64,000 nt of DNA from Acidobacteriota bacterium. GTDB taxonomy: Bacteria; Acidobacteriota; UBA6911. A program made the translations under genes and the position numbers. The notes under the pieces are model-generated. The model worked only from the letters and a program-made list of their open reading frames with translations. It was not told the DNA's origin and made no database searches. The stretch is from positions 1-64,000 of the forward strand of contig JAISUT010000030.1 in the NCBI GenBank assembly GCA_031271905.1. Reading direction: 5' to 3'. This document shows, piece by piece, positions 8,279-19,090 of the stretch (position 1 is the first letter of the stretch; the number at the start of each line of letters is the position of its first letter).

Positions 8279-9687
8279 CGGACAAGAGATACGAACTTTT
8301 ATTTGTGGACGACGAGCCCGCCAACCTGCAGAAGCTCCGGCGCACGTTCGTGAACCGGTACGGGGTGCACACGGCGCAGTCGGGGGAGGAGGCGTTGCGC
8401 ATCCTGGCCGGGACGGGCGTCGACGCGGTCGTCACCGACCAGCGGATGCCGGGGATGACCGGGCTGGAGCTCCTGGGCAAGGCGCGCGAGATCGACCCCT
8501 CCGTCATCTGCATCGTCCTGACCGGTTACGCCGAGGTCAACGACCTGGTCGAGGCCATCAACACCGGCAAAGTCCACAAGTACATCACCAAGCCGTGGAC
8601 GCCGGAGGACCTGCAAGTCGAGGTCCGGGACGCGCTCGAGAAGCGGGAGCTGCTGCGCGAGAACGAGCGGCTCGCCCGCGAGCTCGCGGCCGCCAACGAA
8701 CGGCTAAGAACCGAGAACACGGTGTTGCGGCAGGAGGTGGAAAGCCGCGACTACCCGAGGCGCATCGTCTACGGCAGCCGGGAGATGGAGGGCATCCTAT
8801 CCCTCCTGCGCCGCGTGATCGGGACTGAGACGACGGTGCTCATCCAGGGGGAGACCGGGACCGGCAAGGAGCTGGTCGCCCGTTTCATCCACGCCGAGAG
8901 CGCCCGCCGCGACCAGGTGTTCATCCCGGTCAACTGCGGCGCCATCCCCCGCGACCTGGTCGAGAGCGAGTTCTTCGGGCACGCCAAGGGCGCCTTCACC
9001 GGCGCGGCGACGGAGAAAAAGGGGTATTTCGAGATGGCCGACGGCGGGACGATCTTCCTGGACGAGATCGGGGAGGCGCCGCCGGAGCTCCAGGTGAAGT
9101 TGCTGCGGGTGATCCAAGAGGGGGAGGTCATGCCGGTCGGCCGCCACCAACCCAGGAAAGTGGACGTGCGCATCATCGCCTCCACGAACCGCGACCTGCG
9201 GGTGGAGGTCGAGGAGGGGCGTTTCCGCCAAGACCTGTTCTTCCGCATCAACGTCTTTTCCGTGACCATCCCCCCGTTGCGGGCGCGGCGCGACGACATC
9301 CTGCCGCTGGCGGAATTCTTCCTGCGGCATTTCTCGCGCAAGTTGAACCGCGAGGAGGGGCGGCTGGGCGAAGAGGCGCGACGGCGGCTCCTGGAGCACT
9401 CCTGGCCGGGGAACGTCCGCGAGTTGCAGAACGAGATCGAGCGGCTGGCGCTGCTCGCGGAGCCCGGCGGCGAGATCGGCCCGGAGCTGTTGTCGGACAA
9501 CGTCCGGCAGCGGCGGCCGCCGTCCCGCCCCCCGGGTGGCGACTTGAAGGCCGCCGTCCGCGAGTTGGAGGACGGGATGATACGCGCGGCGATGGAGCGC
9601 TTCGACAAGAACAAGTCGCGCGTCGCGCGTGCCCTCGGCATCAGCCGCCAATCCCTCATCGAGAAGTTGCAGCGGATGGGGGGGTAG
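8275..9687 (+). CDS. sigma-54-dependent response regulator (REC-AAA-Fis)
   Basis: A 470-residue NtrC-type activator: receiver domain (FVDDEPANLQKLRR, phosphoacceptor in VVTDQRMPGMTG, Lys in YITKPWTPED), AAA+ domain with Walker A GETGTGKE, the sigma-54 contact loop GAFTGA, Walker [13 protein letters not shown], and a C-terminal Fis-type helix-turn-helix (SRVARALGISRQSLIEKL). GTG start at 8275 overlaps the kinase stop (GTGA), indicating translational coupling and a kinase-regulator pair. Target promoters are unknown. Confidence 0.95.
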   Translation: MTDKRYELLFVDDEPANLQKLRRTFVNRYGVHTAQSGEEALRILAGTGVDAVVTDQRMPGMTGLELLGKAREIDPSVICIVLTGYAEVNDLVEAINTGKVHKYITKPWTPEDLQVEVRDALEKRELLRENERLARELAAANERLRTENTVLRQEVESRDYPRRIVYGSREMEGILSLLRRVIGTETTVLIQGETGTGKELVARFIHAESARRDQVFIPVNCGAIPRDLVESEFFGHAKGAFTGAATEKKGYFEMADGGTIFLDEIGEAPPELQVKLLRVIQEGEVMPVGRHQPRKVDVRIIASTNRDLRVEVEEGRFRQDLFFRINVFSVTIPPLRARRDDILPLAEFFLRHFSRKLNREEGRLGEEARRRLLEHSWPGNVRELQNEIERLALLAEPGGEIGPELLSDNVRQRRPPSRPPGGDLKAAVRELEDGMIRAAMERFDKNKSRVARALGISRQSLIEKLQRMGG

Positions 9688-9725
9688 CCCGCGCCATGCC
9701 GCCGGCGCATCGCGCGCCACGGGCG

Positions 9726-11150
<1,425 letters not shown>

Positions 11151-11158
11151 GCTCCCTC

Positions 11159-12844
11159 CTACTCCCCCACCGCCTGCAACAAAGCCTCTTCCGCAGGCAC
11201 ATCCTCTTCCAACGGGAAGGAGAGCGTGACTGTCGTCCCCCGCCCCTTCTCGCTGTCGAACGCTATCCGCCCCTGATGGTCTTCCATGATCTGGAAGATG
11301 ATGCTGAGCCCGAGGCCGAGCCCCTTGGAGAAGCCGGAATGGAACGGCTGGAACATCTGGTCGATCTCCTCCTGGCTCATCCCGATGCCGCTGTCGGCGA
11401 ACGTCACGACGCCGCCCGCCGGCGTCTTGCTGGCGCCGATGGTCAGCGTCCCCCCTCCCGGCATCGCCCGCAACGCATTCTGGGTCACGTTCCAGAAGAC
11501 TTGGCGGATCTGGTCGGCGTTCCCCCGGATGGGCAGCGCGGGGACTTCGACGTCCAGCTCGACATCGTATTTCCCGTCGATCTCCGGGCTGTTCTTCAGC
11601 AACGTCATCGCGTCCTGCAAAAGCGGGATCAAGTCCAGGGGCTTCTTCCGGCGCGGCTTGGGACGGGCGAAGTCGAGGAAGTCCTCGATGAACGAGTTCA
11701 GCCGGTCGCTCTCGCGGATCAGGATGCCGAGCAGCCGCTCGTCCTTTTCCGGCAGGTTGGCGTGGGAGCGCAGTATCTCCGCCGAACCGCGCATCGCCGT
11801 CAAGGGGTTCCGTATCTCGTGGGCGATGCCCGCCGCCATGCGCCCCACGGCCGCCATGCGTTCGCGCAGGCGCACCTCCTTCTCCAGCCGGATGATCTCC
11901 GACAGGTCTTGGAACGAGATGATGTACCCGAGGTGCTCCTGTTCCGGGTCGCGAAGCGGGGAGACGCTGAACCCCAGGTACCGCGCCGTGCCGTCGGGGC
12001 GGCGGATCCATTCCTCGTGCCGCAACGCCTGGACGTTCTTCGCCAAATCCGTCTCCTGGATGAGGCGCCAGAACTGCTCTCCGATGATCCAGTGGATCGA
12101 CGTCCCCAAGACGTCTTTCGCCGCCCTCCCGGTCAACTCCCCCGCCGCCGTGTTGAACACGGCTATCTTGCCGTCCATGTCCGTGGTGACCAGGCCGCTG
12201 CGGATGCTGCTCACGATATGCTCGTTCAGGCGCCGCAACTGCGCCAAGGAGTCGCTCTTCTCCTGCAAGACGAGCTCCACCGCCCGTAGGCGCTGGTGCA
12301 GGTATATCCCCAGGTAGGCGACCGCCCCGAAGCCGAGGACGTGGAAGCAGATTTTGAACACTTCCAGCGGCATGTCCGAAACGCCCTCACCGTCCACGAG
12401 CCGCAGGCGGGTCGCCACCACGAGTCCGGAATAGCAGAGGGCGCTGAGGGTCGCCCCCAGCATCCCGCCGTTCTTCCCCAAGGTCAGGCAACAATAGATG
12501 ATGATCAGCAGATACAGGGATACGAACGGTCCGTCGATGCCGCGCGTGGAGGCGACCAGCACCGTCGCCAGGAGCAGGTCGACCGCGATCTGGCAATACA
12601 GTTGCACCAGGCGCGCCCGCCGGCGGCGCCAGAAGACCAGGTACAGGATCGTCAGACCGGCCGCCAGCAGGTTGAAAAAACGCACGAAGGGGATGTCGCC
12701 CATCCGGTCGGACAAGAGCCCGAGCCGGTCGGACAGGTTGATGCAGGCGAACAGGATGACGATGCGGGCGAGGATGATCTCGATCAGGCTCTGGTCGAGG
12801 TCCGCCTGCCTATACTGGGGGTTGCCGCTGTATCGAAACCACAT
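11159..12844 (-). CDS. pilS: sensor histidine kinase, PilS-like (6 TM, PAS)
   Basis: A 561-residue kinase starting [11 protein letters not shown]. The N-terminal 190 residues hold about six hydrophobic helices (e.g. [35 protein letters not shown]), then a coiled coil, a PAS domain ([22 protein letters not shown]), HisKA ([19 protein letters not shown]) and HATPase ([27 protein letters not shown]). A multi-TM N-terminus plus PAS is the PilS layout. It is followed at 8 bases by pilR. The ribosome binding site (AGGGA) is weak and the gap to pilC holds hairpins, so expression may be uncoupled from pilC. Confidence 0.88.
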   Translation of the reverse strand: MWFRYSGNPQYRQADLDQSLIEIILARIVILFACINLSDRLGLLSDRMGDIPFVRFFNLLAAGLTILYLVFWRRRRARLVQLYCQIAVDLLLATVLVASTRGIDGPFVSLYLLIIIYCCLTLGKNGGMLGATLSALCYSGLVVATRLRLVDGEGVSDMPLEVFKICFHVLGFGAVAYLGIYLHQRLRAVELVLQEKSDSLAQLRRLNEHIVSSIRSGLVTTDMDGKIAVFNTAAGELTGRAAKDVLGTSIHWIIGEQFWRLIQETDLAKNVQALRHEEWIRRPDGTARYLGFSVSPLRDPEQEHLGYIISFQDLSEIIRLEKEVRLRERMAAVGRMAAGIAHEIRNPLTAMRGSAEILRSHANLPEKDERLLGILIRESDRLNSFIEDFLDFARPKPRRKKPLDLIPLLQDAMTLLKNSPEIDGKYDVELDVEVPALPIRGNADQIRQVFWNVTQNALRAMPGGGTLTIGASKTPAGGVVTFADSGIGMSQEEIDQMFQPFHSGFSKGLGLGLSIIFQIMEDHQGRIAFDSEKGRGTTVTLSFPLEEDVPAEEALLQAVGE

Positions 12845-12899
12845 AATCCCTGATTCGCCGCAAGGGCGCGGCAAGCCACGCCCGTTGAAACCGTCGTTT

Positions 12900-12934
12900 G
12901 CACCGCACGCGGTGCGACGCCCCGCCAGGGGGCG
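12900..12934 (-). terminator. paired hairpins in the pilC-pilS gap
   Basis: GCACCGC...GCGGTGC (12900-12915) and CGCCCC/GGGGCG (12918-12934, loop GCCAG) lie in the 131-base gap after pilC. No T-run. They may end or reduce transcription from pilC into pilS. Confidence 0.4.
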
Positions 12935-12975
12935 CGACGGGACGCGCCCCCGGCAGGTTGATGGCCGCAGACCGC

Positions 12976-14205
12976 CTAACCGCCCGACAGCGTCTGGATC
13001 ATCTTGAACATCGGCAGGTACATGGCGATGACGATGCCGCCCACCATGACCCCAAGGAACACCATCATGACCGGTTCCATGAGGGTGAGCAGGTTCGCCA
13101 CCACGGCGTCGGCCTCCTCCTCGTAATAATCGGCGACCTTGGTCAGCATCGCGTCGAGCTCGCCGGTGGACTCGCCGACGGCGACCATCTGCGTCACCAT
13201 CGGTGGGAAGAAGTTGGACTGGGTCATCGGCTCGGCCATGTTCCCGCCCTCCTCGATCCGTTTCTTGAGGATGTATATCACGTCTTCCAGGATCGCGTTC
13301 CCGGACGTCTTCGCCGTGATGTCCAGGCATTCCAAGATGGGGACGCCGCTGGTCAGCAGGGTGGAGAGCGTCCGCACGAAACGCGCGATGGCGAGTTTTC
13401 GGATCACCTCCCCCAGGATCGGCATCTTAAGCGTCAGCCGGTCGATCACATGCCTGCCGCTCTCCTTCTTGTAATACTGCCGGATGCCGAACACCCCGAT
13501 CGCGATGAGGATCACCATCGGCAGGCCGAACCTTTGCACCACCGCCGAAATCCCTATGACGAGGCGGGTGAGCAACGGCAACTGCACGTTGAAGCCCTCG
13601 AACATCGTCCGGAACGTCGGGATCACCTTCCAGAGGATGATGATGACCACTCCGACCGCGACGGTGAGGATCGTCACCGGGTAGATGAGCGCCGATTTCA
13701 AGGCGCTCTTGAGTTTGACGATCTTCTCGATGAAGACGCTGAGACGTTGCAACACCGTCTCCAAGATGCCGCCAGTCTCGCCGGCGGCTATCATGTTCGT
13801 GTAGAGCGCGTCGAACACCCTGGGGTGCTTTTCCAACGCCTTGGCCAGGGTGCCGCCCGACTCGACGTCGCTCTGCACCTTCGCCAGGACGGCGCGGAAC
13901 GCCGGGTTGCCGTTCTGCGAGCCGATGGCGTGCAGGGCTTGTACTAGCGGCAGACCCGCGCCCAGCATGACGGAGAACTGGCGGGTGAAGAGGGCGACCT
14001 CCTTCGGCTTCACCTTCCCGGCCTTGCCGAAAAGCGAGCCGCCCTTCCCCTTGGCGGCGCTCGACCGCCGCTCCTTGATGGATGTGACCTGGATCTGCTC
14101 GTGCCTCAGGCTGGCGGCCAGCTCGCGGTCGCTGTTCGCGGTCCGCTCCCCTGTGACTTCCGTCCTGGTCTGGGTGTTCATTCCGCGATAAACATATGTC
14201 GGCAT
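12976..14205 (-). CDS. pilC: type IV pilus inner-membrane platform protein
   Basis: A 409-residue protein with two T2SSF repeats. First copy LFTRQFSVMLGAGLPLVQALHAIGSQ, second copy RFVRTLSTLLTSGVPILECLDI; each is followed by hydrophobic helices (VTILTVAVGVVIIILWKVI; PVMMVFLGVMVGGIVIAMYL). The N-terminus MPTYVYRGMNTQTRTEVTGE is typical of PilC. It organises pilin assembly and disassembly with PilB and PilT. Ribosome binding site AAAGGA; it begins 18 bases after pilT. Length and gene order are standard. Confidence 0.95.
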   Translation of the reverse strand: MPTYVYRGMNTQTRTEVTGERTANSDRELAASLRHEQIQVTSIKERRSSAAKGKGGSLFGKAGKVKPKEVALFTRQFSVMLGAGLPLVQALHAIGSQNGNPAFRAVLAKVQSDVESGGTLAKALEKHPRVFDALYTNMIAAGETGGILETVLQRLSVFIEKIVKLKSALKSALIYPVTILTVAVGVVIIILWKVIPTFRTMFEGFNVQLPLLTRLVIGISAVVQRFGLPMVILIAIGVFGIRQYYKKESGRHVIDRLTLKMPILGEVIRKLAIARFVRTLSTLLTSGVPILECLDITAKTSGNAILEDVIYILKKRIEEGGNMAEPMTQSNFFPPMVTQMVAVGESTGELDAMLTKVADYYEEEADAVVANLLTLMEPVMMVFLGVMVGGIVIAMYLPMFKMIQTLSGG

Positions 14206-14223
14206 ATGATTGTCCTTTCGCGC

Positions 14224-15357
14224 TTACCTGCGGAACGCGCCGGCAAGCTCCGGCCGCGGCATCCGCGCACCGGCGCTGGAATGGTTGAGCCCGATGCCCC
14301 TGCGGATGAGGTCTTGCAGTTCGTCGGGGTTGGATGATTTGTTCATGGCGTCTTCCGGGGCGATCTGCGAGGTCAAGACCAGGTGGGAGAGCGACTGGTT
14401 GAAGGTCTGCATGCCGTACTTCTCCTGACCGGTCTGCATGGAGCTGTATATCTGGTGGATCTTGTCCTCGCGGATCAAATTCCGTATGGCGGAGTTGGGC
14501 ACGAGTATCTCCATCGCCATGGCGCGCCCCTTGCTGTTCACCTTGGGGATGAGCGATTGGCAGAGGATGCCTTCCAGCACCAGGCTCAGTTGCGCCCTTA
14601 TCTGCGGCTGCTGCCCCGACGGGAAGATGTCCACGATGCGGTTGATGGTGCTGGCGGCGGAGTTCGTGTGCAGCGTGGCGAGCGTCAGGTGGCCCGTCTC
14701 GGCGATGCGCAGCGCCGCCTCGACGGTCTCCAGGTCGCGCATTTCGCCGATGAGCACCACGTCGGGGTCTTCGCGCAGGGCGACGCGCAGGGCGTCGGAG
14801 AACGAGTGGGTGTCGGCGCTGACCTCCCTCTGGTTGACGATGCAGTTCTTGTTCGAGTGCAGGAACTCGATGGGGTCCTCGATGGTCAGGATGTGCTCGT
14901 GCCGCTCGCGGTTGATCTTGTCGATCATGGCCGCCAGGGTCGTGGACTTACCGCTTCCGGTCGGCCCCGTCACCAGGATGAGCCCGCGCGGCTTGTCGCA
15001 GAGCCTCTCCACCACCGGGGGCAGTTTCAGCGTGTTGAAATCCTTGATCTCGAACGGGATGATGCGGAACACGGCGCTGACGTTGCCGCGCTGGTTGAAG
15101 ACGTTGGCGCGGAAGCGGCACAGGCCCGTGATGCCGAACGAGAAGTCGATCTCCCAGCGCTCCTCGAACTGGTGCTTTTGGCTGTCGGTCATCACGCTGT
15201 AGGCGAGACGCTTGGTGTCGGCGGAGGACAAGACCTCGTCGTTCACCGGGCGGAGCCCGCCGTCCACGCGGATTTGCGCAGGGACGGTCGTGGTCAGGTG
15301 CAAGTCCGAAGCCCCCGATTGCAGGGTGTATTGGAGCAATTCGGGCAATGTGCTCAT
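14224..15357 (-). CDS. pilT: type IV pilus retraction ATPase
   Basis: A 377-residue PilT family ATPase: N-terminal LLQYTLQSGASDLHLT, Walker A GPTGSGKSTTLAAMID, Asp box region TIEDPIEFLH, Walker B ALREDPDVVLIGEMRDLET, His box ATLHTNSAASTINRIV, and the retraction-type tail RNLIREDKIHQIYSSMQTGQ with TFNQSLSHLV. AIRNLIRE is the PilT-specific signature and separates it from PilB. Ribosome binding site AAAGGAGAA. It sits between pilB and pilC. Confidence 0.96.
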   Translation of the reverse strand: MSTLPELLQYTLQSGASDLHLTTTVPAQIRVDGGLRPVNDEVLSSADTKRLAYSVMTDSQKHQFEERWEIDFSFGITGLCRFRANVFNQRGNVSAVFRIIPFEIKDFNTLKLPPVVERLCDKPRGLILVTGPTGSGKSTTLAAMIDKINRERHEHILTIEDPIEFLHSNKNCIVNQREVSADTHSFSDALRVALREDPDVVLIGEMRDLETVEAALRIAETGHLTLATLHTNSAASTINRIVDIFPSGQQPQIRAQLSLVLEGILCQSLIPKVNSKGRAMAMEILVPNSAIRNLIREDKIHQIYSSMQTGQEKYGMQTFNQSLSHLVLTSQIAPEDAMNKSSNPDELQDLIRRGIGLNHSSAGARMPRPELAGAFRR

Positions 15358-15435
15358 TTGTCAATTCTCCTTTGGTTGATGAATGGGCGGGGGGATCGCG
15401 GCGCGGTCCTTCGCCGTTTGTTGTTCGATGCGTCC

Positions 15436-17181
15436 TTAGCCGTTCACGGTCTCGCGCAGGACCTCGTCGAGCGTCGTCTTCCCCGCCTTGACTTTCTCCA
15501 GGCCGCTGCGCCGCAACGTCAGCATCCCTTCCTCGATCGCCTTGCGCCGGATCTCCTGGGTGGAGGCGCCCATCATGATCAGCTCCTGGATGCTTTCGCC
15601 GACCTCCATGACCTCGTACATGCCGATGCGCCCCTTGTAGCCCGTGTCGTTGCAAGTCTTGCAGCCGTCCCCTTTGAAAGTGTGGACGTCCTTCGCCTCC
15701 TCCGGGGTGTAGCCTGCGTTGATCAGCGCCTGGGCGGGGGTCTTCACCTCCACCTTGCAGTCGGGGCAGACCTTGCGGATCAACCGCTGGGCGCAGATGA
15801 GGTTCACCGAGGTCGCCACCAGGAACGGTTCGATGCCCATGTTCAGCAGGCGCGAGATCGTGGAGGGGGCGTCGTTGGTGTGCAGGCTCGACAGCACCAG
15901 GTGGCCGGTCAACGCCGCCTTGATGGCGATCTCCGTGGTTTCAAAGTCGCGGATCTCGCCGACCAGGATGATGTTCGGGTCTTGGCGCAGGAAGGAGCGC
16001 AACGCGGCGGCGAAAGTCAGCCCGATCTGCTCCTTGATCTGCACCTGGTTGATGCCTGCGAAGTTGTACTCCACCGGATCCTCGGCGGTCATGATGTTGG
16101 TCTGAATGGTGTTGAGCTTGTTGAGCGAGGCGTAGAGCGTACTGGTCTTGCCGCTCCCGGTGGGGCCCGTCACCAGCATCATGCCGTAGGGCTTGGCGAT
16201 GGCCGCCTCGATCTTCTGGAGCGAGGCTTCCTCGAACCCCAGCAGGCTCATGTCCAGCGGCAACACGTCCTTGTCCAGGATGCGGAGCACTATCTTCTCG
16301 CCGAACAGCGTCGGCAGCGTGGAGACGCGGTAGTCGATGTCCTTCTTCTTGCCTGCGGCGGTCGTGGTGCGGATCTTGATGCGGCCGTCCTGGGGCAGGC
16401 GCTTCTCGGAGATGTCCAGCTTCGCCATGATCTTGATGCGGGAGGTGATGGCGTCGCGCAGCTTCAGCGGCGGATGCATCATGTCGTACAGGATGCCGTC
16501 GATGCGGAACCGCACCCGGTAGTCCTTCTCGTACGGCTCGATGTGGATGTCGCTGGCGCCCTTTTTGATGGAGCCGGAGAGGATCAGGTTCACCAGCTTG
16601 ATGATCGGCGCGTCCTCGCTCGACTTCTGCAACTGGTCGAGGGAGATGTCCTCCTCTTCCTCGAGGGTCTCCATGTCCATCTCGCTGCCGCCGCCTTCGG
16701 CCTCCCTCTCCTGCTCGGCGATCTTCTTGTAGACGTCCTGCAACTCGATCGAGTGCGAAGTCCCGTAATACTTCTCCAGCGCCTCCAGGATGGACGCCTC
16801 GGTGGCGACCACCGGCTCCACGTTGAACCCCGTCATGAACTTGATGTCGTCCATGGCGAAGACGTTCGTGGGGTCGGCGCTGGCCACGGTGAGGGTGCTG
16901 CCCACGCGGCTCAGCGGCACCACCATGTATTTCTGCGCGACTTCGATCGGGATCAACTTGATGACGGATGGGTCGATTTCGAAGAACTCGAGGTTGATGG
17001 AAGGCACGCCATACTTCTTGCTCAGGATGGACGTGATGTCGTCGTCTTCCACGTATCCCAGGTGAATCAGGATGGAACCCAGCCTGCCGCCGTTCTGGCG
17101 CTGGTATTTCAACGCAGCGTCAAGTTGCTCAGCGGTTATCAGGTTTTCCTTGACCAGCAGTTCGCCGATTTGTGTAACCAT
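15436..17181 (-). CDS. pilB: type IV pilus extension ATPase
   Basis: A 581-residue PilB/GspE-type ATPase. N-terminal MshEN-type domain (IGELLVKENLITAEQLDAAL...), Walker A GPTGSGKTSTLYASLN, TAEDPVEYNFAGINQV, Walker B FLRQDPNIILVGEIRDFET, His box SSLHTNDAPSTISRL, and a zinc tetracysteine site (CPDC ... CKTC). These show an assembly ATPase rather than PilT. The start at 17181 comes 3 bases after the ubiA stop, so the two are probably translated together. Confidence 0.95.
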   Translation of the reverse strand: MVTQIGELLVKENLITAEQLDAALKYQRQNGGRLGSILIHLGYVEDDDITSILSKKYGVPSINLEFFEIDPSVIKLIPIEVAQKYMVVPLSRVGSTLTVASADPTNVFAMDDIKFMTGFNVEPVVATEASILEALEKYYGTSHSIELQDVYKKIAEQEREAEGGGSEMDMETLEEEEDISLDQLQKSSEDAPIIKLVNLILSGSIKKGASDIHIEPYEKDYRVRFRIDGILYDMMHPPLKLRDAITSRIKIMAKLDISEKRLPQDGRIKIRTTTAAGKKKDIDYRVSTLPTLFGEKIVLRILDKDVLPLDMSLLGFEEASLQKIEAAIAKPYGMMLVTGPTGSGKTSTLYASLNKLNTIQTNIMTAEDPVEYNFAGINQVQIKEQIGLTFAAALRSFLRQDPNIILVGEIRDFETTEIAIKAALTGHLVLSSLHTNDAPSTISRLLNMGIEPFLVATSVNLICAQRLIRKVCPDCKVEVKTPAQALINAGYTPEEAKDVHTFKGDGCKTCNDTGYKGRIGMYEVMEVGESIQELIMMGASTQEIRRKAIEEGMLTLRRSGLEKVKAGKTTLDEVLRETVNG

Positions 17182-17184
17182 CGT

Positions 17185-18048
17185 TTATCCCGGTCCGCTC
17201 CATAGCAAATCGATCATGGTTGTCATGAACAGAAGGACGCTGATCCATCCGTTTACCGTGAAAAAGGCGGTGTCGGCGCGGCTTAGGTCGCCAGGGCGCA
17301 CCAACCTGTGCTCATAGGCGATCAACAGACCGACAGCCACCAATCCCAAGTAACTTATCGTTCCGAGATGCTCTTTCCAGAAGAGAATTCCTAAAATTAG
17401 TAGCATGAGCAGGTGAAAAAAAGCTGAAACCCGCAGCGCGACGGCCGTGCCGAACCGCTCCGGGATGGAATGGAGGGCGACCTTCCGGTCGAATTCCACG
17501 TCCTGGCAGGAATAGATGATGTCGAAGCCCGCGACCCAAAGGACCACGGCGAGCCCCAGGACGAGCGGCGCGGCCGCGACATCCCCCCGCAACGCGACCC
17601 AGGCGCCGACGGGCGCGGCGCCGAGCGCGACGCCCAAGACGACGTGCGAGAGCCAGGTGAACCGCTTGGTGAAGGAGTAGCCCAGCACGACGGCCAACGC
17701 CAAGGGGCTGAGAAGCAACGCTTGGCGGTTCAATTGGGATGCGGCGAAGACCAGCGCCGCCGAGCCTGCGACGACGAACGCGGCGACGAACCCCTTGGTG
17801 ACCAGCCGCCGGGGGAGGGCGCGGCCTTGCGTGCGCGGGTTCTGCGCGTCGAACGGCAGATCGACCAAGCGGTTGAACGCCATCGCGGCGCTGCGCGCGC
17901 CGACCATGGCGAGCAGGATCCACCCGACCTGCGCCGGACTCGGCCAGCCCCTCAGCGCCAGAAGGGCGCTCATGAAGGTGAACGGCAGGGCGAAGACCGT
18001 ATGCTCGATCTTCACCATCTCCAAGACGACGCGCAGTTGTCTGAACAC
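17185..18048 (-). CDS. ubiA: UbiA-family prenyltransferase (4-hydroxybenzoate type)
   Basis: A 287-residue polytopic enzyme that would prenylate an aromatic acceptor for ubiquinone or menaquinone synthesis. Start MFRQLRVVLEMVKIEHTVFALPFTFMSALLA matches the UbiA-like family, first Asp motif NRLVDLPFDAQNPRTQGR (NxxxDxxxD) and second DVEFDRKVALHSIPERFG. Eight or nine hydrophobic segments are visible. GTG start with a GGAGGAGGGGGAG ribosome binding site. It heads the pil gene run, 3 bases before pilB. The exact acceptor (UbiA or an MqnP-like futalosine-pathway enzyme) cannot be told from sequence alone. Confidence 0.88.
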   Translation of the reverse strand: MFRQLRVVLEMVKIEHTVFALPFTFMSALLALRGWPSPAQVGWILLAMVGARSAAMAFNRLVDLPFDAQNPRTQGRALPRRLVTKGFVAAFVVAGSAALVFAASQLNRQALLLSPLALAVVLGYSFTKRFTWLSHVVLGVALGAAPVGAWVALRGDVAAAPLVLGLAVVLWVAGFDIIYSCQDVEFDRKVALHSIPERFGTAVALRVSAFFHLLMLLILGILFWKEHLGTISYLGLVAVGLLIAYEHRLVRPGDLSRADTAFFTVNGWISVLLFMTTMIDLLWSGPG

Positions 18049-18082
18049 TCCCCCTCCTCCTCGGCATCAGGCGAAACCATAA

Positions 18083-18111
18083 ACTATAAACCACCAACTC
18101 CGCACTGGAAA
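18083..18111 (-). promoter_or_regulatory. ubiA-pil promoter, shares its -35 with the racemase promoter
   Basis: On the minus strand: TTTCCA (18111-18106), 17 bases, TATAGT (18088-18083). The expected transcript starts near 18076, giving a 28-base leader to the ubiA GTG. Confidence 0.5.
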
Positions 18112-18134
18112 CCCGTCAAACGGACACCTATAAT
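18106..18134 (+). promoter_or_regulatory. racemase promoter, leaderless geometry
   Basis: TGGAAA (18106-18111), 17 bases, perfect TATAAT (18129-18134). Transcription would begin near 18141, which is the ATG itself. The -35 hexamer is the same six base pairs used by the divergent ubiA promoter. Confidence 0.55.
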
Positions 18135-18140
18135 TCGCGG

Positions 18141-18857
18141 ATGGATTGCGAGATTGGGATTTTGGGGGGGATGGGGCCGGAGGCCACGCTCGACCTGTAC
18201 CGGCACATCATCAACCTGACCCCGGCGACCCGGGACCAGGATCACTTGCGCGTATCCATCTATTCCAACCCGAAGATACCGGACCGGACGCTGGCGATCG
18301 CCGACGGAGGCGAGAGCCCCCTGGCGGCGTTGGTGGAGTCGGCGAAACGCCTCGAAGCCGCCGGCGCCGACATCATCGCCATGCCGTGCAACGCCGCGCA
18401 CCACTATCTGGCGGAGATGCGCCGGACGGTCGGCATCCCCATCCTGGACATGATCGCGGAGACTTGCGCCGCGTTGCGACGGCGGTTCCCCGAGGTCGGG
18501 GCGGCGGGGCTGATGGCGTCCGACGGGACGACGCACAGCGGCATCTACCACCGGGCGTTGGAGGCGGAGGGGATAGCCGTCGTCCTGCCCGTCGCCGAAG
18601 ACCAGGCGTTCATCCAATCCGCCATCGCCGAAGTCAAGGCGGGCCTGCACACGGAGGCGACGCGCCTGCGCCTGCTCGCCACGGGCGAGCGTTTGGTGCG
18701 GTCGGGGGCGCAGGCGGTCATCCTGGGTTGCACCGAGTTGCCGCTGATCTTCACGCCTGCGGACGCCCGGCCCCTCCCCTACCCCGTCTTGAACTCCACC
18801 CGCATCTTGGCGGAAGCCGCAGTGGCATGGGTGCAGGCCCACTCCCGCCTGCGCTGA
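18141..18857 (+). CDS. aspartate/glutamate racemase family protein
   Basis: A 238-residue cofactor-independent racemase. Starts IGILGGMGPEATLDLYRHI; the two catalytic cysteines are Cys83 in MPCNAAHHY and Cys197 in LGCTELPL. This is the pattern of RacX/YgeA-type aspartate/glutamate racemases. It would interconvert L- and D-amino acids in the cytoplasm; the exact amino acid is not decidable here. A perfect -10 box ends 6 bases before the ATG and no ribosome binding site is seen, so translation may be leaderless. A decayed repeat end follows the stop. Confidence 0.9.
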   Translation: MDCEIGILGGMGPEATLDLYRHIINLTPATRDQDHLRVSIYSNPKIPDRTLAIADGGESPLAALVESAKRLEAAGADIIAMPCNAAHHYLAEMRRTVGIPILDMIAETCAALRRRFPEVGAAGLMASDGTTHSGIYHRALEAEGIAVVLPVAEDQAFIQSAIAEVKAGLHTEATRLRLLATGERLVRSGAQAVILGCTELPLIFTPADARPLPYPVLNSTRILAEAAVAWVQAHSRLR

Positions 18858-18858
18858 A

Positions 18859-18900
18859 GGGAACCTCTGGAAACCCCGCCGGCAAGGCGGGCGCAAAAGG
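18859..18900 (-). repeat. decayed R1 end (copy G)
   Basis: GGGAACCTCTGG at 18859-18870, one base after the racemase stop, followed by GGCAAGGCG, matches the left end of R1 copy A. No right end is recognisable. The remaining 18901-19090 shows no gene. Confidence 0.4.
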
Positions 18901-19090
18901 CTGGCGCGGGCGTGCAGGGCGGACGTGCGAAACGAACGGTGCGCGCCGGGATGTCCAGACCCGTGCGACGCCGCATCCGTCCCCCCCGACGTACCCTAAA
19001 ATCTGGAAGGGCGGGCTCCCGCGCGGTAAACTCATAGCGTTTGGCGGGGGTGTCGCGGCGGGGAGGTCGTACAAGCGGGCGGAGGTTCCA

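Noticed and set aside
14383-17205. 940-residue open frame antisense to pilT and pilB
   Set aside because: Low-complexity shadow frame; the minus strand carries unmistakable PilT and PilB motifs.
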